Shown here piece after piece: positions 8,768 to 19,711 of a stretch of DNA of 64,000 nt. This DNA is from Oikopleura dioica (taxonomy: Eukaryota; Chordata; Appendicularia; Copelata; Oikopleuridae). A model generated the notes under the pieces. That model worked only from the letters and a program-made list of their open reading frames with translations, had not been told where the DNA came from and ran no database searches. Made by a program: the position numbers and the translations under genes. Location of the stretch: NCBI GenBank assembly GCA_907165135.1, contig OU015569.1, positions 7,502,501-7,566,500 of the forward strand, in the 5' to 3' direction. Position 1 is the first letter of the stretch, and every line of letters starts with the position of its first letter.

Positions 8768-10630
8768 TTAGACTTCATCGTTAAAAGGATAGAATTTTGA
8801 AAGCTTGGCAATCCATTTGTGCGAGTAGAATCGCAAGTTACAGTCGAAACTAAGAAGTTTGTTCATGACTTCTTCTCCTAGCGGCTGCATTGAAAGGGCC
8901 TCGAAATTCTCGCGAATGTGGATGGAATTCGACGACTTCGGAATTGGAATAATGCCTCGTTCTATGAAAGTAGTGTGGAGCAGTCGAATACGAAAATTAC
9001 CTATGTGAAATCGGAGAAGAAGTTTAACTGGACTCGTCTCGAGCTGTGAAGCCAACTTGGAGAGCTGAGGATCATCGCGCAAATGACGATCATCCCTTTT
9101 TACTCTCGTTTCGCCAATAGGATGGAACGCTAATATTTTTTTATTCGTCTCATTCACCTTATAGAAAAGTTTAATTTTCTTACCCATTAGTGGGATGTTA
9201 AGTTTCTGGCAAAATAAATTCAGTTTTTGATTGTTGAAATAAAGCTGACACGAGGCTAAAAAAACAATATTTGCCATGCATCTACTTAGATTGATTATTA
9301 ATTAATCTTTTTTAGCCTTGCATGAGATTCAATTTGGTTCAGGACGGGTTTTATTCGGCACGACTTCATAAGAGTTTGATTAATTTCTCCCTTATCGATG
9401 GCGATCGCACATATTCCCTTACTTCTTTAACCCCTATAAACAAAGTGTACAATTTTTGTCGATTTCGGGTTATTATCGCCTGCCAAACAGAACTTGTAAA
9501 TCGGAACGATCTGAAAACTTAAATGAGTATTTGCACACGCATTACGGACCTCCCTAAAAAGTTTCAGCCTGATAAGACCCACGAGTACTGCGTGAGCACC
9601 GTTTTTCTCACCTCCACCTGCGCGCTTCAAAGGAACAAAAAATTCTTTTTATCTTTTAGACGTCTCTGAGCTATTGTTTTTAACTTATTTACAGGTTTTT
9701 AAGTATGGAGAATTCGAATCTGGGATCTTTGAAAAGATTGGATCAAGATTTTTAATAATTCCGACATAATTAATTATATAAGAAAGACAAATTCTAGTGC
9801 GTAGTATAGGTTTTTTAGAAAATCTAAAAGTGCAGTTTGAAAGAAAATGTTCGTTTATGTTTAATCTGTGATTTTCAGGAGATTATCTCAAGAGGAAGGC
9901 CAAATCGACAAAAATTGTACACTTCGTCTAAGGGGGTTCTTTAGACTGCTTCGCTTATAGGGGTTAACTATGAGACCCTTTCTTTATCAAATCTTCAAGC
10001 ATTTTCCCCGAAAAGTTGCACACTGCGATAGATTTCGCAAGTCCAAGATCGACACATCTTTCCATTTCTTTCCACGTATCGAGAATATCGACTTCTTCTA
10101 CGATTGCTCCGAACTGATCTTCCTTTGCTTCGCACGAAATAACCTCATCATCCTTGTTCAAAAAGTTTTAAGATGTTCCATAAAGCGAACGATCTTACTT
10201 TTGGCACAAACGCCCATGGAGCATGGATCATCCAGCAGTCTATATAATCCAAGTTAAGGTCAGAAAGAGATTTCTTCAAAGCAGGAATCACTCGTGCAGG
10301 TCGATGGTCAGTGTGGTAGAGCTTCGAGGTCACAAAAAGATCTTCCCGCTTTATGCCAGCTTCCATGAGGCCCGTAGCGATACCCTTGCCAACTCCAACC
10401 TCGTTAGCATATTTTGGCGCTGCATCAATGAGTCTGTATCCCACTTTTATAGCCTCGGCTACAGCAAATTCCATCTCATCCGAAGAAGCGAAGCAGGTTC
10501 CGAATCCTTTCTGTGGTTATTAACAATGTACTGTTTGCACGTAAAAGCCCTTGCTTTATGCAAGTTTGATTAACCAGATCCCGATTAGGGGGACTTTCCT
10601 GCCATCAGCTAACGCTATACTTTCTCTCAT
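8768..10630 (-). CDS. Aldo-keto reductase
   Basis: NADPH-dependent carbonyl reductase of the AKR superfamily, cytosolic TIM barrel. The start MRESIALADGRKVPLIG (ATG at 10630) is the typical beta-hairpin. The next exon reads GFGTCFASSDEMEFAVAEA, then GYRLIDAAPKYANE and VTSKLYHTD, and ends in IDCWMIHAPW. The catalytic tetrad is present: Asp and Tyr in RLIDAAPKY, Lys in VTSKL, His in MIHAPW. Exon to 9964 contains VCNFSGKMLEDLIKKG; exon from 9255 has SCQLYFNNQKLNLFCQ. Two GT-AG introns precede the C-terminal exons with AFHPIGETR, LRFHI and RGIIPIPKSS (the cofactor-binding PKS loop). The first intron (10581-10507) works only with a GG donor. The 0.7-kb fourth intron holds an inverted repeat, and the segment normally reading PxxNQVE is shortened at that junction, so one small exon may be missed. 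Substrate unknown. Confidence 0.9.
9427..9465 (+). repeat. Left copy of an inverted repeat in the aldo-keto reductase intron
   Basis: TTAACCCCTATAA followed by AAGTGTACAATTTTTGTCGATTT. The reverse complement of 9902-9967 carries the same two blocks in the same order, with about 30 extra bases between them. Confidence 0.75.
9902..9967 (-). repeat. Right copy of the inverted repeat, with 30-base insert
   Basis: On the minus strand it reads TTAACCCCTATAA, then about 30 bases absent from the left copy, then GAAGTGTACAATTTTTGTCG. It begins immediately after the exon ending DLIKKGSHS. The two copies could pair in the pre-mRNA. Confidence 0.75.
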
Positions 10631-10818
10631 GCTAAATATTTAATGAAAAATGATATTCATTCAGCAGTTTTTTTCGGCAAAAGGGAAACATCGTACCCCA
10701 AAGGCAAGCCATATTGTAAACAACTGCTAACTAAATTAGTTTTGTGATCATGTATTACAGAAAACTTGATTGAACTGGTAGGAATTGACTGATTTGTACA
10801 GTGTGAGGGATACTTTAA

Positions 10819-13800
10819 TCAGGACATGAAGTTTGCGTTGAACTTGTCCGCGATCAGCATTAATAGTTTTCTATGGGAGCCAAATAGATCCTTAACAATT
10901 AGTTACGTTTTTAAGTAGCTGTCAGTCAACCTGATCTCTCAGTTCAGCCCAAACGGCGGAATTTTTGGCCAGTTTCAGGTTGTCCAAAACGCCCTCTTCG
11001 TCATGAAAGTGAATAGCAATCGTCTCCATCCAAGCGTTGTCTGTTGCCCTTACATCATCAACCATTCCTGGGAAATGGTTAGTATCCACTTATAAACACC
11101 TCTCACCTTTATGAATAACATCTGCATCAGTGTAATTGAAGAATTTATTGAGCACCTCCTCTGTTGCTTTGTCTTGCTTCCCGAAAACCTTCTCCTCCAT
11201 GATCCGCGAAATGCATGCCCCTGACACGAAGACTCGGTCATCTTCTGCGGCTTCAAACTCGAATTGCCTAACCATCCCTCCTGGAAGACAATTTAGAAAT
11301 ATTCGAATGGTGTAAAACTGGAACCTGGAATGGCCCATTCGCCGGTGTTCCGCTGGACGGCGACCCATTCCAACACACTTGTTGCTCCCTTCCTCCACCT
11401 TGTTATGATTGGATCGACTGCATGGTTTGGTCCCCAGTTTGGCAATTCTCCTAAGTATACACTTTAAAGAAGAGACGGCTGAAAGGGCACGATCTAAGCC
11501 AGTTTAAAGTAAGAGATTTTTAAGCGCGTAAATGCGCAATGAGTCGATCTAAGCTGCGTTTACTGACCTCTTCCTGAGATTCCTGTTCGCCCGATCCGAT
11601 TTCGCGGTAAGTTGTCGTATATTTCGAAATCGCCGTCGTGCGACTTGCGATTTATTCCGCTTTCGCGACTGAACTCGTTGAATGGAAGGGATTCAAGACT
11701 CTTCTTGTCTGAAGGGTCAGCCCAGGAAGCTGTTCCACGGATCATTACTTCATTATTTCAAAAATGGATTCATCAATAATAAATTTTCATCATCTTAAAC
11801 TTTAAAGCTTTATCCAATCCTTTTAGAATACTTTCTTCGGTGAACTCTCGTGGCTTGTAGTCATTGAAAGTAACGTCCCAACTTAATTAGTGTATTATTG
11901 GATGACAGTGCTGAAAAATGACAATGAAATTATTCTTACTTGTATCTGTTTGGTGGGAGAATAAATCGCCTAATGGATGTGTTTCCATACATTTTCTGGC
12001 GCGATTTAGGCCAGCGCCCGGTCGTTGAAATATTTAGTTTCTCCAAACTGTCTATAGAGTCTTCGTTGATGCCCGTCATCTCACGAAGACTCGAGTTACG
12101 GCGAATTCCTACGAAATACATCAGAAGAGAAACTGACACTGTGGCTTACCGTTAGTCGTTATTTGCCCACTGTTAAGTCTATTGTAATTTTGCATATTTT
12201 CCATGGCCCTTTGAAACTTTGCTTGCAAGTCTGATTGTTTTCGGAGAATGGTATCGCACGATTCCATGTATTCAGTCAGTCTCTCTAAGCGCGACTCTAA
12301 ATCGACTTCAAGAACGTATTCTCTGTTCCGAACAACGGTCTCTGTTGCCCATGACTCGAAGATTTTCAGCTCATCTTGCGTTGTCTCATCGTAAGATTGA
12401 TTCTCGACCACAAGTCTTGTTTCAGATAGAGGGCTGTTGGTTGATAAGTGATATGTCCGGAAAGGCCGTTTTCCTCGACGCAGACGCTTTTTAATCAGAA
12501 TCAGGAATATAAATGCATATTCTTAAGTACCTGAGCTACAGTATTGAAGTTATCTTTAACACTGTTCTGTCGACCAAAGAAGAAATTATAAAGGTATCTC
12601 AGACCGCTGTAAAAATGTCCAATAATAATCAGAGGAGGAGCCAGTGGGGGTCTGTAGTAATATTCCCTTATGTATGTGTATCGATAAAATTTCCAAATTT
12701 TCTGCGAGTTTGCTTGAATTTTCTCAAATGTGTTTGAAAACAAGGCAATCAGCAGATTGATGAGCAATACGTTCACCATGAGCATGTAGACCCAATTCAT
12801 TATATCAACCGTGAAATGCTGCCTTGGGCATCGCTCAGGATCATCTAGGCCTGTTATGTTCACAAAACAGTTATCGCCATCTGTCGGTTTGTCTTCGAAG
12901 CTAAAAATATTGTCACACTTTCGCTTCGTATTTAATCAATACCTGTATGTCGTTCGCTCTCCTATGAATACTTCGCCGAATATTTGAAAGCATGGTGTAA
13001 AAAGTACGTTATAAATGATTTCACTGACTCGCCACTCGTTTGGATATAGAATTGCAGTTGACCCGATCCCATACGATAAAATAAATATGGCTAAGATGTA
13101 AATAAATTCCAACATGTCTTTGAGCATCGTCGTGACCATCAAAACTCTAAATCGACGTTAGTTCATTCCAAATTATTGCATTTGAAATAACCGTGGACCA
13201 AGTCTTCTGGAAATCGAGTAGAAGTTCATTGTTCGCAAGCACAAGGTGATAAAGCTGAAAGAATACAAAATGTGTCCATGAAAGAAATCGCCATCAGTTA
13301 TCGAAGGACAGTTATCCTTTTGGATGTGGAATGATCGCTCGTCTTTGAATTTTACTCCGACGCCGATGAAAAAGGAAATATACGCTAGGCAGTCCATTTT
13401 GTTGTAAAGATCGGAGAACCATGTCTTCAGTTTGTCTTTCTTTCCGGGCTCGTAATAAATCTTATCTTTTTAGTGATAACTTCCTTACATAGACTTACTT
13501 GTCGAGCTTCTTCGATAACAAGAGTTCCGGTCCAAGCAATGAGCACCCATTCTAGCCAGTGTGGATCGTAACAAAAGCGTGACAGAATAACTGCGGCAAA
13601 GACGAAAAGATAAACGAAGAAAAATACAATATTGTAGACGAAAACTGAGAACGGAGCTTGAAATGTCCAGAGATATTTTCGCCGCCAGGATATTTGTTCG
13701 TCTTTTGCAGAAAGGTCGAATGTTATAATTCGAGCTGGAAGAAATGGCAAAAATGGCAGAGCAAGACAAATAAGAACTTGTCGATATGGCTGGTCGAGAT

Positions 13801-16042
13801 GAATATTTCCTCGCCAGATCATAGATAACAGTTCCTGTACTCCAACAAGAGCCACGAAATCACGACACTTGCCACTCACTGCTAATTCTAAGCATGTTGA
13901 GTTTCCCCAACTTGGTTGAACGCGACTCAAAAGCTTGTATGACTAGTACGGGCTAAAAATCTGATGGGTTTTGAATTAGTAATCCTTATCTTTTTTAATT
14001 TTAGCCATGCCTTGCTCCTGTCGTTTTTGTAGGACTCAAGGAATACATCGACAGCTAATTGCTGGTACTCGTGGGACTCTTGAGTGTACCGCTGCACGAC
14101 ATCTGTATCTCTATCGTCGAGTTTGGAAGCTCTTTTAGAAAGAACGGATGCAGCGAGAGCAAAAGTCAACCCCTCACTTGAATTGGACCAAATAACTCGC
14201 GCCATTTCAACTCGTTTAAATATAAGGCACCAAAGAAACAAGTCTCGAAATGGGTCCAAGCATTGATCTTCTAATATTGAGTATTCGACGGCTCTTCTTT
14301 CATAAATGGAATTCCAAGCCTTGCCTAATAGTTTGCTCTCGCAATAAGCAAGATTATCAAACAAGAACAACTTGCGTGGCATCGCTGAAGTTCTCTTGAA
14401 GTCAAGGACATTCGAGCCATTATTATTGTTGTTGAATTCAGTGAGGCTTTTTATCCAACGGTTAAATTTATCATAGTCTTCTCCTACAATGTTCTTCTTC
14501 AAGCAAAGTTCATAAAAGAACGACCTTCCTCCTGTGGAAGAAAAATCCTGTTCGAGCCCCTTGACATACATCTCCACGAGTCTCTTGTTCGTCATAAAAG
14601 AACTGATGTTGATATATGACGAGTCTACGAGTAATTTAACAAAGTCAACTCTATTTCCAAGAAGAGCTTCCATCATCAGTTCATTTGCTTCAGAGTCCTT
14701 TATGTTTTCAGTCGACTTCGCGATGCGATCCTTCGCGAGCTCAATTTGATTTAGACGCATGCAGAGTTTTATTTGTTGAATAAGATCATCTTTCTGAAGA
14801 TTATTCATCAACGCTCCAAGAATCGAGTGCTCTAATCGAGTGCTTCTTTGATTGTGGTAGAATACTTCGATGAGGTCTTGCTGTGAAAGTACAATCTGAA
14901 AAAAGTGATGTTCATGGGTCATGTTGAAAAGGGCACCTGGAGATTTTCTTCCCACTGCCTGGTCTCTTCTGAATCTTTCGTTTTTATATCAATTTTACGG
15001 AGCCATTCGTGTACTTTCTGCGAGTCAATTTTTTCGAGTGCTTTGTATACTTCATTCATCTCTGATTCGGAGTTCAAGACAGACTCGTCACGGGCACCTT
15101 TTTCGACGAGGAACTCTATGCCAAGACGAATAAGATCAGCCACACCGCCTGATTCAGCGACGACAACACAAGGAATCGACTCACAGAGCATCTCTTTGAC
15201 AGCAAGAAGAGTCCCTAGTTTTCCATTGAAGACAACGCTGATAGTCTGTACATTTTTGGATCCTTGCCGAGGATTAAGAATAGTAAGAGAAAATAAAAAA
15301 AAAACAAAAATTATCTAAATCCTCAGCCTGCTCCACCGCCTTCAGCATTTATGTAGGTCCCGAAAGCCCTTCGAAACTCAAATGTTGACCAGGAATCGAG
15401 TTTTTCTCCTTTGTCTTCACCCTCCACAGCGAGTAAAAATTTGTGATTTGGGTCGAGTGCATGGACGCCTGGTTTTCTTTGCTCAGCTTTATTCGTATTT
15501 ATTTCGATTGGCTTCAAACTGTTCACTGGATTAAGATCAAGCAGGTGATTATCAGGTATCTCGTTCATATTCATGATGCCTATAACTGGCACCGAGTCAC
15601 TATAGGCTGAGCTATACTGTCTTCTCGCTTTGCCGACTTCTTTCATGACTCCAACGTTTAGTCCCCCTGAGACGATCCAAGCCCCTGTGTGCGCCGCCGA
15701 TTCATATAATCCTCTTCTGAACGCGTCCAACAGTGATCCTTGGATCCCGTTGATCAGGTGCGCTGAGCCCGTCACAGAAATAAGCAGGGTTGGCCTCGGA
15801 ATACCCCAATGTTTCAGTAGAAGTTCGTTGTACACACGGCTCATCTTCGAGTCATGCCCCAGCAGGGCGAAATGCGCGAACTGTTGCGAATCACCTTTGA
15901 ACACAACTCGCCCGAATGCTTTCCTTCCTGATTTAAAGTTTTTGTACCAGCGAAGAGCCTCATTTGAATCTTCCTGGCGAATTTTTCTAACATCCTTTTT
16001 AGAGATCAATAAAGCGAATTCAAATTCGGCGGGGACTTTTTT
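10819..16042 (-). CDS. TRPM2-like cation channel with C-terminal NUDT9-homology domain
   Basis: Plasma-membrane Ca2+-permeable channel, expected to be gated through a C-terminal ADP-ribose-binding domain as in TRPM2. Order: N-terminal SLOG/LSDAT nucleotide-binding region ([33 protein letters not shown]; exon 16042-15328), helical MHR region (14895-13985), transmembrane segments S1-S4 (13925-13190), pore region ([17 protein letters not shown]), S6 ([19 protein letters not shown]) running into the TRP helix, coiled coil (12492-12150), then the NUDT9-like domain with [36 protein letters not shown] and [13 protein letters not shown]. Most introns are 40-100 bases and GT-AG; the intron 15327-15263 is GC-AG, and 13984-13926 and 11819-11748 appear GA-AG. 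The summed exons suggest roughly 1,450-1,500 residues, close to vertebrate TRPM2. The stop is at 10922-10924 or, with one more intron, 10819-10821. 5' exons are uncertain. Confidence 0.93.
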
Positions 16043-16045
16043 CTA

Positions 16046-16588
16046 GCCTGCGGCGATTATACAAATAATTCCGATCCCGTTTTCCTGTTCTTTCTTCTGT
16101 ATCTCTTCGATAAAAGTTCTTGGGCCTCCGTTGCGATTTGAATACTGTCTCTGAAACCTCATAGGGTCCCAACCCCTTATCCGGTCTCTTTTTCTTTCAA
16201 TATGTCTGCGCATAACTCATTCTCCCACAAAAATTCTTTTGAGAAAGAAATCCTATTGGTACGTAAAAGGACGCATTTCTGCGTTGCTGAATTTCCGGAG
16301 AATCATAAGGAATGGATTCAAATCGCTTCCTAATGGGCTCGTCGGTCGAGGACTTGGAAATGTTTCGGCATCATGAGTGTGCAACTGCCGGTTGCGAACG
16401 GACTTCCTCATCGCAGCAGGAGAGCTCATCTCTAGAGGTCATGGATGACCGGACCAGGGGTGTGGATTTGGGCACATTCTTTATTCTCCAGTTGCTCGTT
16501 ACTTAGCATTCGCCTTTGTTCCAGCGGCTCGTGTTTGACGATCAGTGCAGACAATGAATCCACCGTCTTCTGTATGGCTTCTTTGGTC
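16046..16588 (-). CDS. Candidate 5' exons of the TRPM2-like gene
   Basis: Several short minus-strand frames lie directly upstream of the SLOG exon. An ATG at 16588 opens 52 codons (MTKEAIQKTVDSLSALIVK). Another frame contains YDSPEIQQRRNASFYVPIG. A third starts at the ATG of 16213 (MRRHIERKRDRIRGWDPMR) and runs to an in-frame TAG immediately before the SLOG exon. They are hydrophilic and protein-like and probably encode the channel N-terminus, but I could not find one consistent splice chain, so boundaries are left open. Confidence 0.35.
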
Positions 16589-17047
16589 ATCGTAACAAAA
16601 GGGATCTAATTATTAGAATGTGTTTAAAGAATGAGTAAATTTCAGAATTCGTTTTTAGGGAAGGAATTTCGTCTCATCGCATTAAAAAACGAGCTTGTGA
16701 CGTTGGTTATAATTAATTATTTGGGGAAAAGCGTATGGTATATTTATGGATCAGATCAAGCGTAATTATCTGGGAAAGAGCATACACGCATCTTCTGTTT
16801 ATTCGATCAGACTTTCATCGAGTTCTTTGAAGAAAGGCACCGATCCGTTGCCAAAAAAGCTTGTGATTAGTGACGTTCTCAGTCTTTCCCATGATTATTT
16901 CAACACTCCGTAACAAAGGATTTTGTAATTAATTCGCAAGCACGAGTAGTCCAAATCGAGGGCATTTATAACTTAACTGTCGTTTTGCGATGAAAGTTGA
17001 ATTTTACGTACGAGTCTCCGGAAAGGCTAATTTTCAAGTTACGAAGC

Positions 17048-17407
17048 TCAAGCTGTCCACTGGGGCGGTGAGGTACCCGCAAAATGTCTCGGGCCTTCGG
17101 AAAGGGACTTTGAACAAAAAGAAACACGTGGGCCACTTCGAACACTTCTCATTCCTGTGTAAGAAGTTGAATTTCTAATAAAGACACTGCTTCTACTCTG
17201 CGAAGCCGTGTCTCTGTAGCTCATTTTCACGGCACAGATCTTTTTTATCATCCCTTTGGAATACGCAGTGTATGACTTTACAAAATGCTGCATTTGCCTA
17301 ATCACATTTGAAATGTTCTGAATGTCCTTAATCGGCAAGACCGATCCACCATGCGGTGTTCTATGCAAATAGGGGATTGTTGACAAGGAATATTTATTTG
17401 ACCTCAA
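17048..17407 (-). CDS. Possible divergent ORF, 119 codons
   Basis: ATG-initiated frame with a plausible stretch (KDIQNISNVIRQMQHFVKS) and a Ser/Arg-rich end. It would be transcribed divergently from the phosphatase gene, with only 57 bases between the two start codons. No motif is recognised, so this may be chance. Confidence 0.25.
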   Translation of the reverse strand: MRSNKYSLSTIPYLHRTPHGGSVLPIKDIQNISNVIRQMQHFVKSYTAYSKGMIKKICAVKMSYRDTASQSRSSVFIRNSTSYTGMRSVRSGPRVSFCSKSLSEGPRHFAGTSPPQWTA

Positions 17408-17464
17408 TCAGCCCGTCCTTAAACGATTGTTGAGCATAATCAGAATCATTTTGCTTCTTCGACT

Positions 17465-18902
17465 TTGATGATTTTTAGGGCTGCGTTCTTGCTCGTCGGT
17501 TTTTGCGAGTCTGCCATATTTTGCCCTTTACCGGAGTCGCCGGAATATTGCACTAACTTGGAAAATGGTGTTAGTCTTAGAGATCTGCTCGCGTTCTCCT
17601 TGCAAGCTGTCAACGATGGTGGAAATGTTCTTCGAACGACTAGAGAAAACAATGACTTGAAAGTGTGCAGGGCTAAATTTATTTATATTTGTTCAACGAC
17701 CGCAAGACAATATTTTACATAGAAGTTAGCCCTCATAAGTCACTGTCAAATCTGATTCGAGCCCAGTAACTTATGCTGACGAGGAGTCCAATAGAAGAAT
17801 AACGGCTTATTTCAAAGCACATTTCCCAAGTGTTACTGTCATTTCCGAGGAAGCTACCCAAACTAGTCCCTCCGAGTTCACGCCTCGCTCCAAGGAATCG
17901 TTTTCCAGACATTTTATTTTGCTTTTTTTCTTTTAAAAATTTGATTGAAAAACCCTTGCAAAGCCTTTCCGTCGATTTACGCGTGTGGCTGGAAAATTCC
18001 TTCCAACTGACGTACCACGTAAGTTTGCCGCATCCGGATTCCAATTTTCATTCCATTGCTTGAAAACATTCGAATCCGATTGCCTCAGTTATTCCTGTTG
18101 CTAGCAACCATATATTTAAGTTAATGCATCATCCCTCACGATTTGGATCGACCCGCTTGATGCAACCAAGGAGTATATAGAAGGATTGACACAATATACG
18201 ACCGTCATGATTGGCATTGCCGTCGATGGCACTCCAGTTGCTGGAATTATTCATAAACCCTTCCTCGTTGAAACCGTTGTTGGCGTCAATCTACCTGGAT
18301 TTAGGTAAGGAGAAGCTTTCAATATGAGTGTCAAACGTTCCTAGCAAATCTGTTCGTATAGTTGGACAAAAAGCTCCCAACAGAAAGACGCCTCCATACA
18401 AAATCATGCACTCACGATCACATGTTACTTTAGGTAAGCTGAAATACAGTTATACAATTTTGGATGTTGTATTTTGAGTTGCTTTATTAAGATGCTGTGA
18501 AATCTGCATTTAAAGCAGTTTGCGAAATTCCTGTCGTATATCGGACACCGACCCAGACAAATGTCCGTATCGGTCGGAGATTTTATACTGGCTGGGAATA
18601 CACTCCTGCTGGGGGTCTGGCTTCAAATCTCTCGAATTAATTCATTCTCGTGCATTCTACTACATTCATCCCTCGATAATAAAGCTTTGGGACTTGTGTG
18701 CCCCAGCAGGTAACTTCATTTATCCTCAGCAACCATGAAAATCTAAACTTGTGTTTCAAAAGCTATTCTTGCTGCCAGTGGAGGTGCTTTGCTCGACCTA
18801 CAACTCAACGAAATCGACTTCAGTAAAGACCAAAATCCTGTTCATAAAGGCGGGGTATTTGCTCAAGCTTTTCATACGAAAAGAACTTGCTTAGAACTTT
18901 GA
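17465..18902 (+). CDS. BPNT2: Golgi 3'-phosphoadenosine 5'-phosphate phosphatase, BPNT2/IMPAD1-like (one frameshift)
   Basis: Inositol-monophosphatase-fold enzyme. The BPNT2 branch removes the 3'-phosphate of PAP left by Golgi sulfotransferases. Exon 17465-17662 encodes a signal/anchor ([16 protein letters not shown]) and [19 protein letters not shown]. Exon 17740-17865 has [17 protein letters not shown] and VISEEA (metal-binding Glu). Exon 18121-18304 has [16 protein letters not shown], the DPLDAT metal motif. Then exons 18345-18433 (KIMHSRSH), 18492-18709 and 18763-18902 ([19 protein letters not shown]) follow, joined by short GT-AG introns; the last also carries the second metal site region KLWDLCAPA. 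Within 18492-18709 the conserved TPAGG and [14 protein letters not shown] are in different frames: one base is missing in the G run at 18611-18615. The join of exons 1 and 2 is also one base out of phase. Phosphatase family is firm; the BPNT2 branch rests on the N-terminal anchor and RDLLA motif. Confidence 0.88.
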
Positions 18903-19441
18903 TAAATTTCTTGACAAGTGAATATGTGCTACTGCCAATACAGTTCTATGTATTCTAGTTAATACGTCTGTCAATACAGTACATTCCTATCAGTTTTTTC
19001 GAATATATTTTTGACGAAAAAATAGTATCAGAAGTGTCTCAGCGCGAATTGCTGCTGTTATAAAAATGATTGTCGTAATCCACTCAGCGCTTGAGTCTGT
19101 TTTGGCCATGAATTCACGAAATTGGCTAGCTCGAGCAGCTAATTACGTTTCCGTAAAGACCGGTGAAAACTTATCGAAGAAAAAGAAGTGGATGAAAATG
19201 GCTATAGATACTAGAAAAGGTTGAATTAATGCCAATAATAAGGTGGTAGGTAAATGGAAGATTGAAATAGGCACCAAAGTGAGCAGATAAATGAAGATGC
19301 AGTTGTTCTTTTTGTCATATCAAGGCGGCATGTTGATTATTGCAAACTGCGATTTGCAATTCGTCTGTGAGTTCGTTAACTTCAATTATCGTCGCATCAT
19401 GTGTTCTGTGTAGTACTGAAAAGATGAAAATCAGTCTTTGA

Positions 19442-19711
19442 CTAGTTGAAGTATTTTTTTACCCTTCTCTTCATGTCCTTGAAGGGGAGAAATTCTTTCT
19501 TCGAGAACTGAGACCCGAGAACACTTCGTCTGATCAATTCTTTGCTGTGGTGGGAAAAGCTTCGGTTGCGGTGTGCCCTGTAGCCGATGACTGATCGGCG
19601 TGTGCGAAGGAGCGGCGTTTCAATTTCTTGTACTCTGTTTGAGGTCGTCGAGGTCGTCGAAACGGCGGGATAGGCAGCAGCCAATTGAACAAGAATCGTC
19701 AAAAGCAGCAT
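19442..19711 (-). CDS. Candidate secreted peptide precursor, 89 residues
   Basis: Single-exon ORF. MLLLTILVQLAAAYPAVSTT is a good signal peptide, followed by a Thr/Ser-rich spacer and then a strongly basic, Lys/Arg-rich region free of Cys. Potential convertase sites are spaced along it: RTRR before SVIGY, LIRR before SVLGS, then KK and KRR near the C-terminus (VKKYFN). The two RRSV(I/L)G blocks look like a weak internal repeat. This layout matches neuropeptide or cationic host-defence precursors. No known peptide family is recognised and there is no C-terminal amidation Gly. Confidence 0.5.
   Translation of the reverse strand: MLLLTILVQLAAAYPAVSTTSTTSNRVQEIETPLLRTRRSVIGYRAHRNRSFSHHSKELIRRSVLGSQFSKKEFLPFKDMKRRVKKYFN

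Noticed and set aside
14084-15318. Plus-strand ORFs opposite the TRPM2-like exons
   Set aside because: Shadows of the minus-strand exons, which carry clear TRPM motifs.
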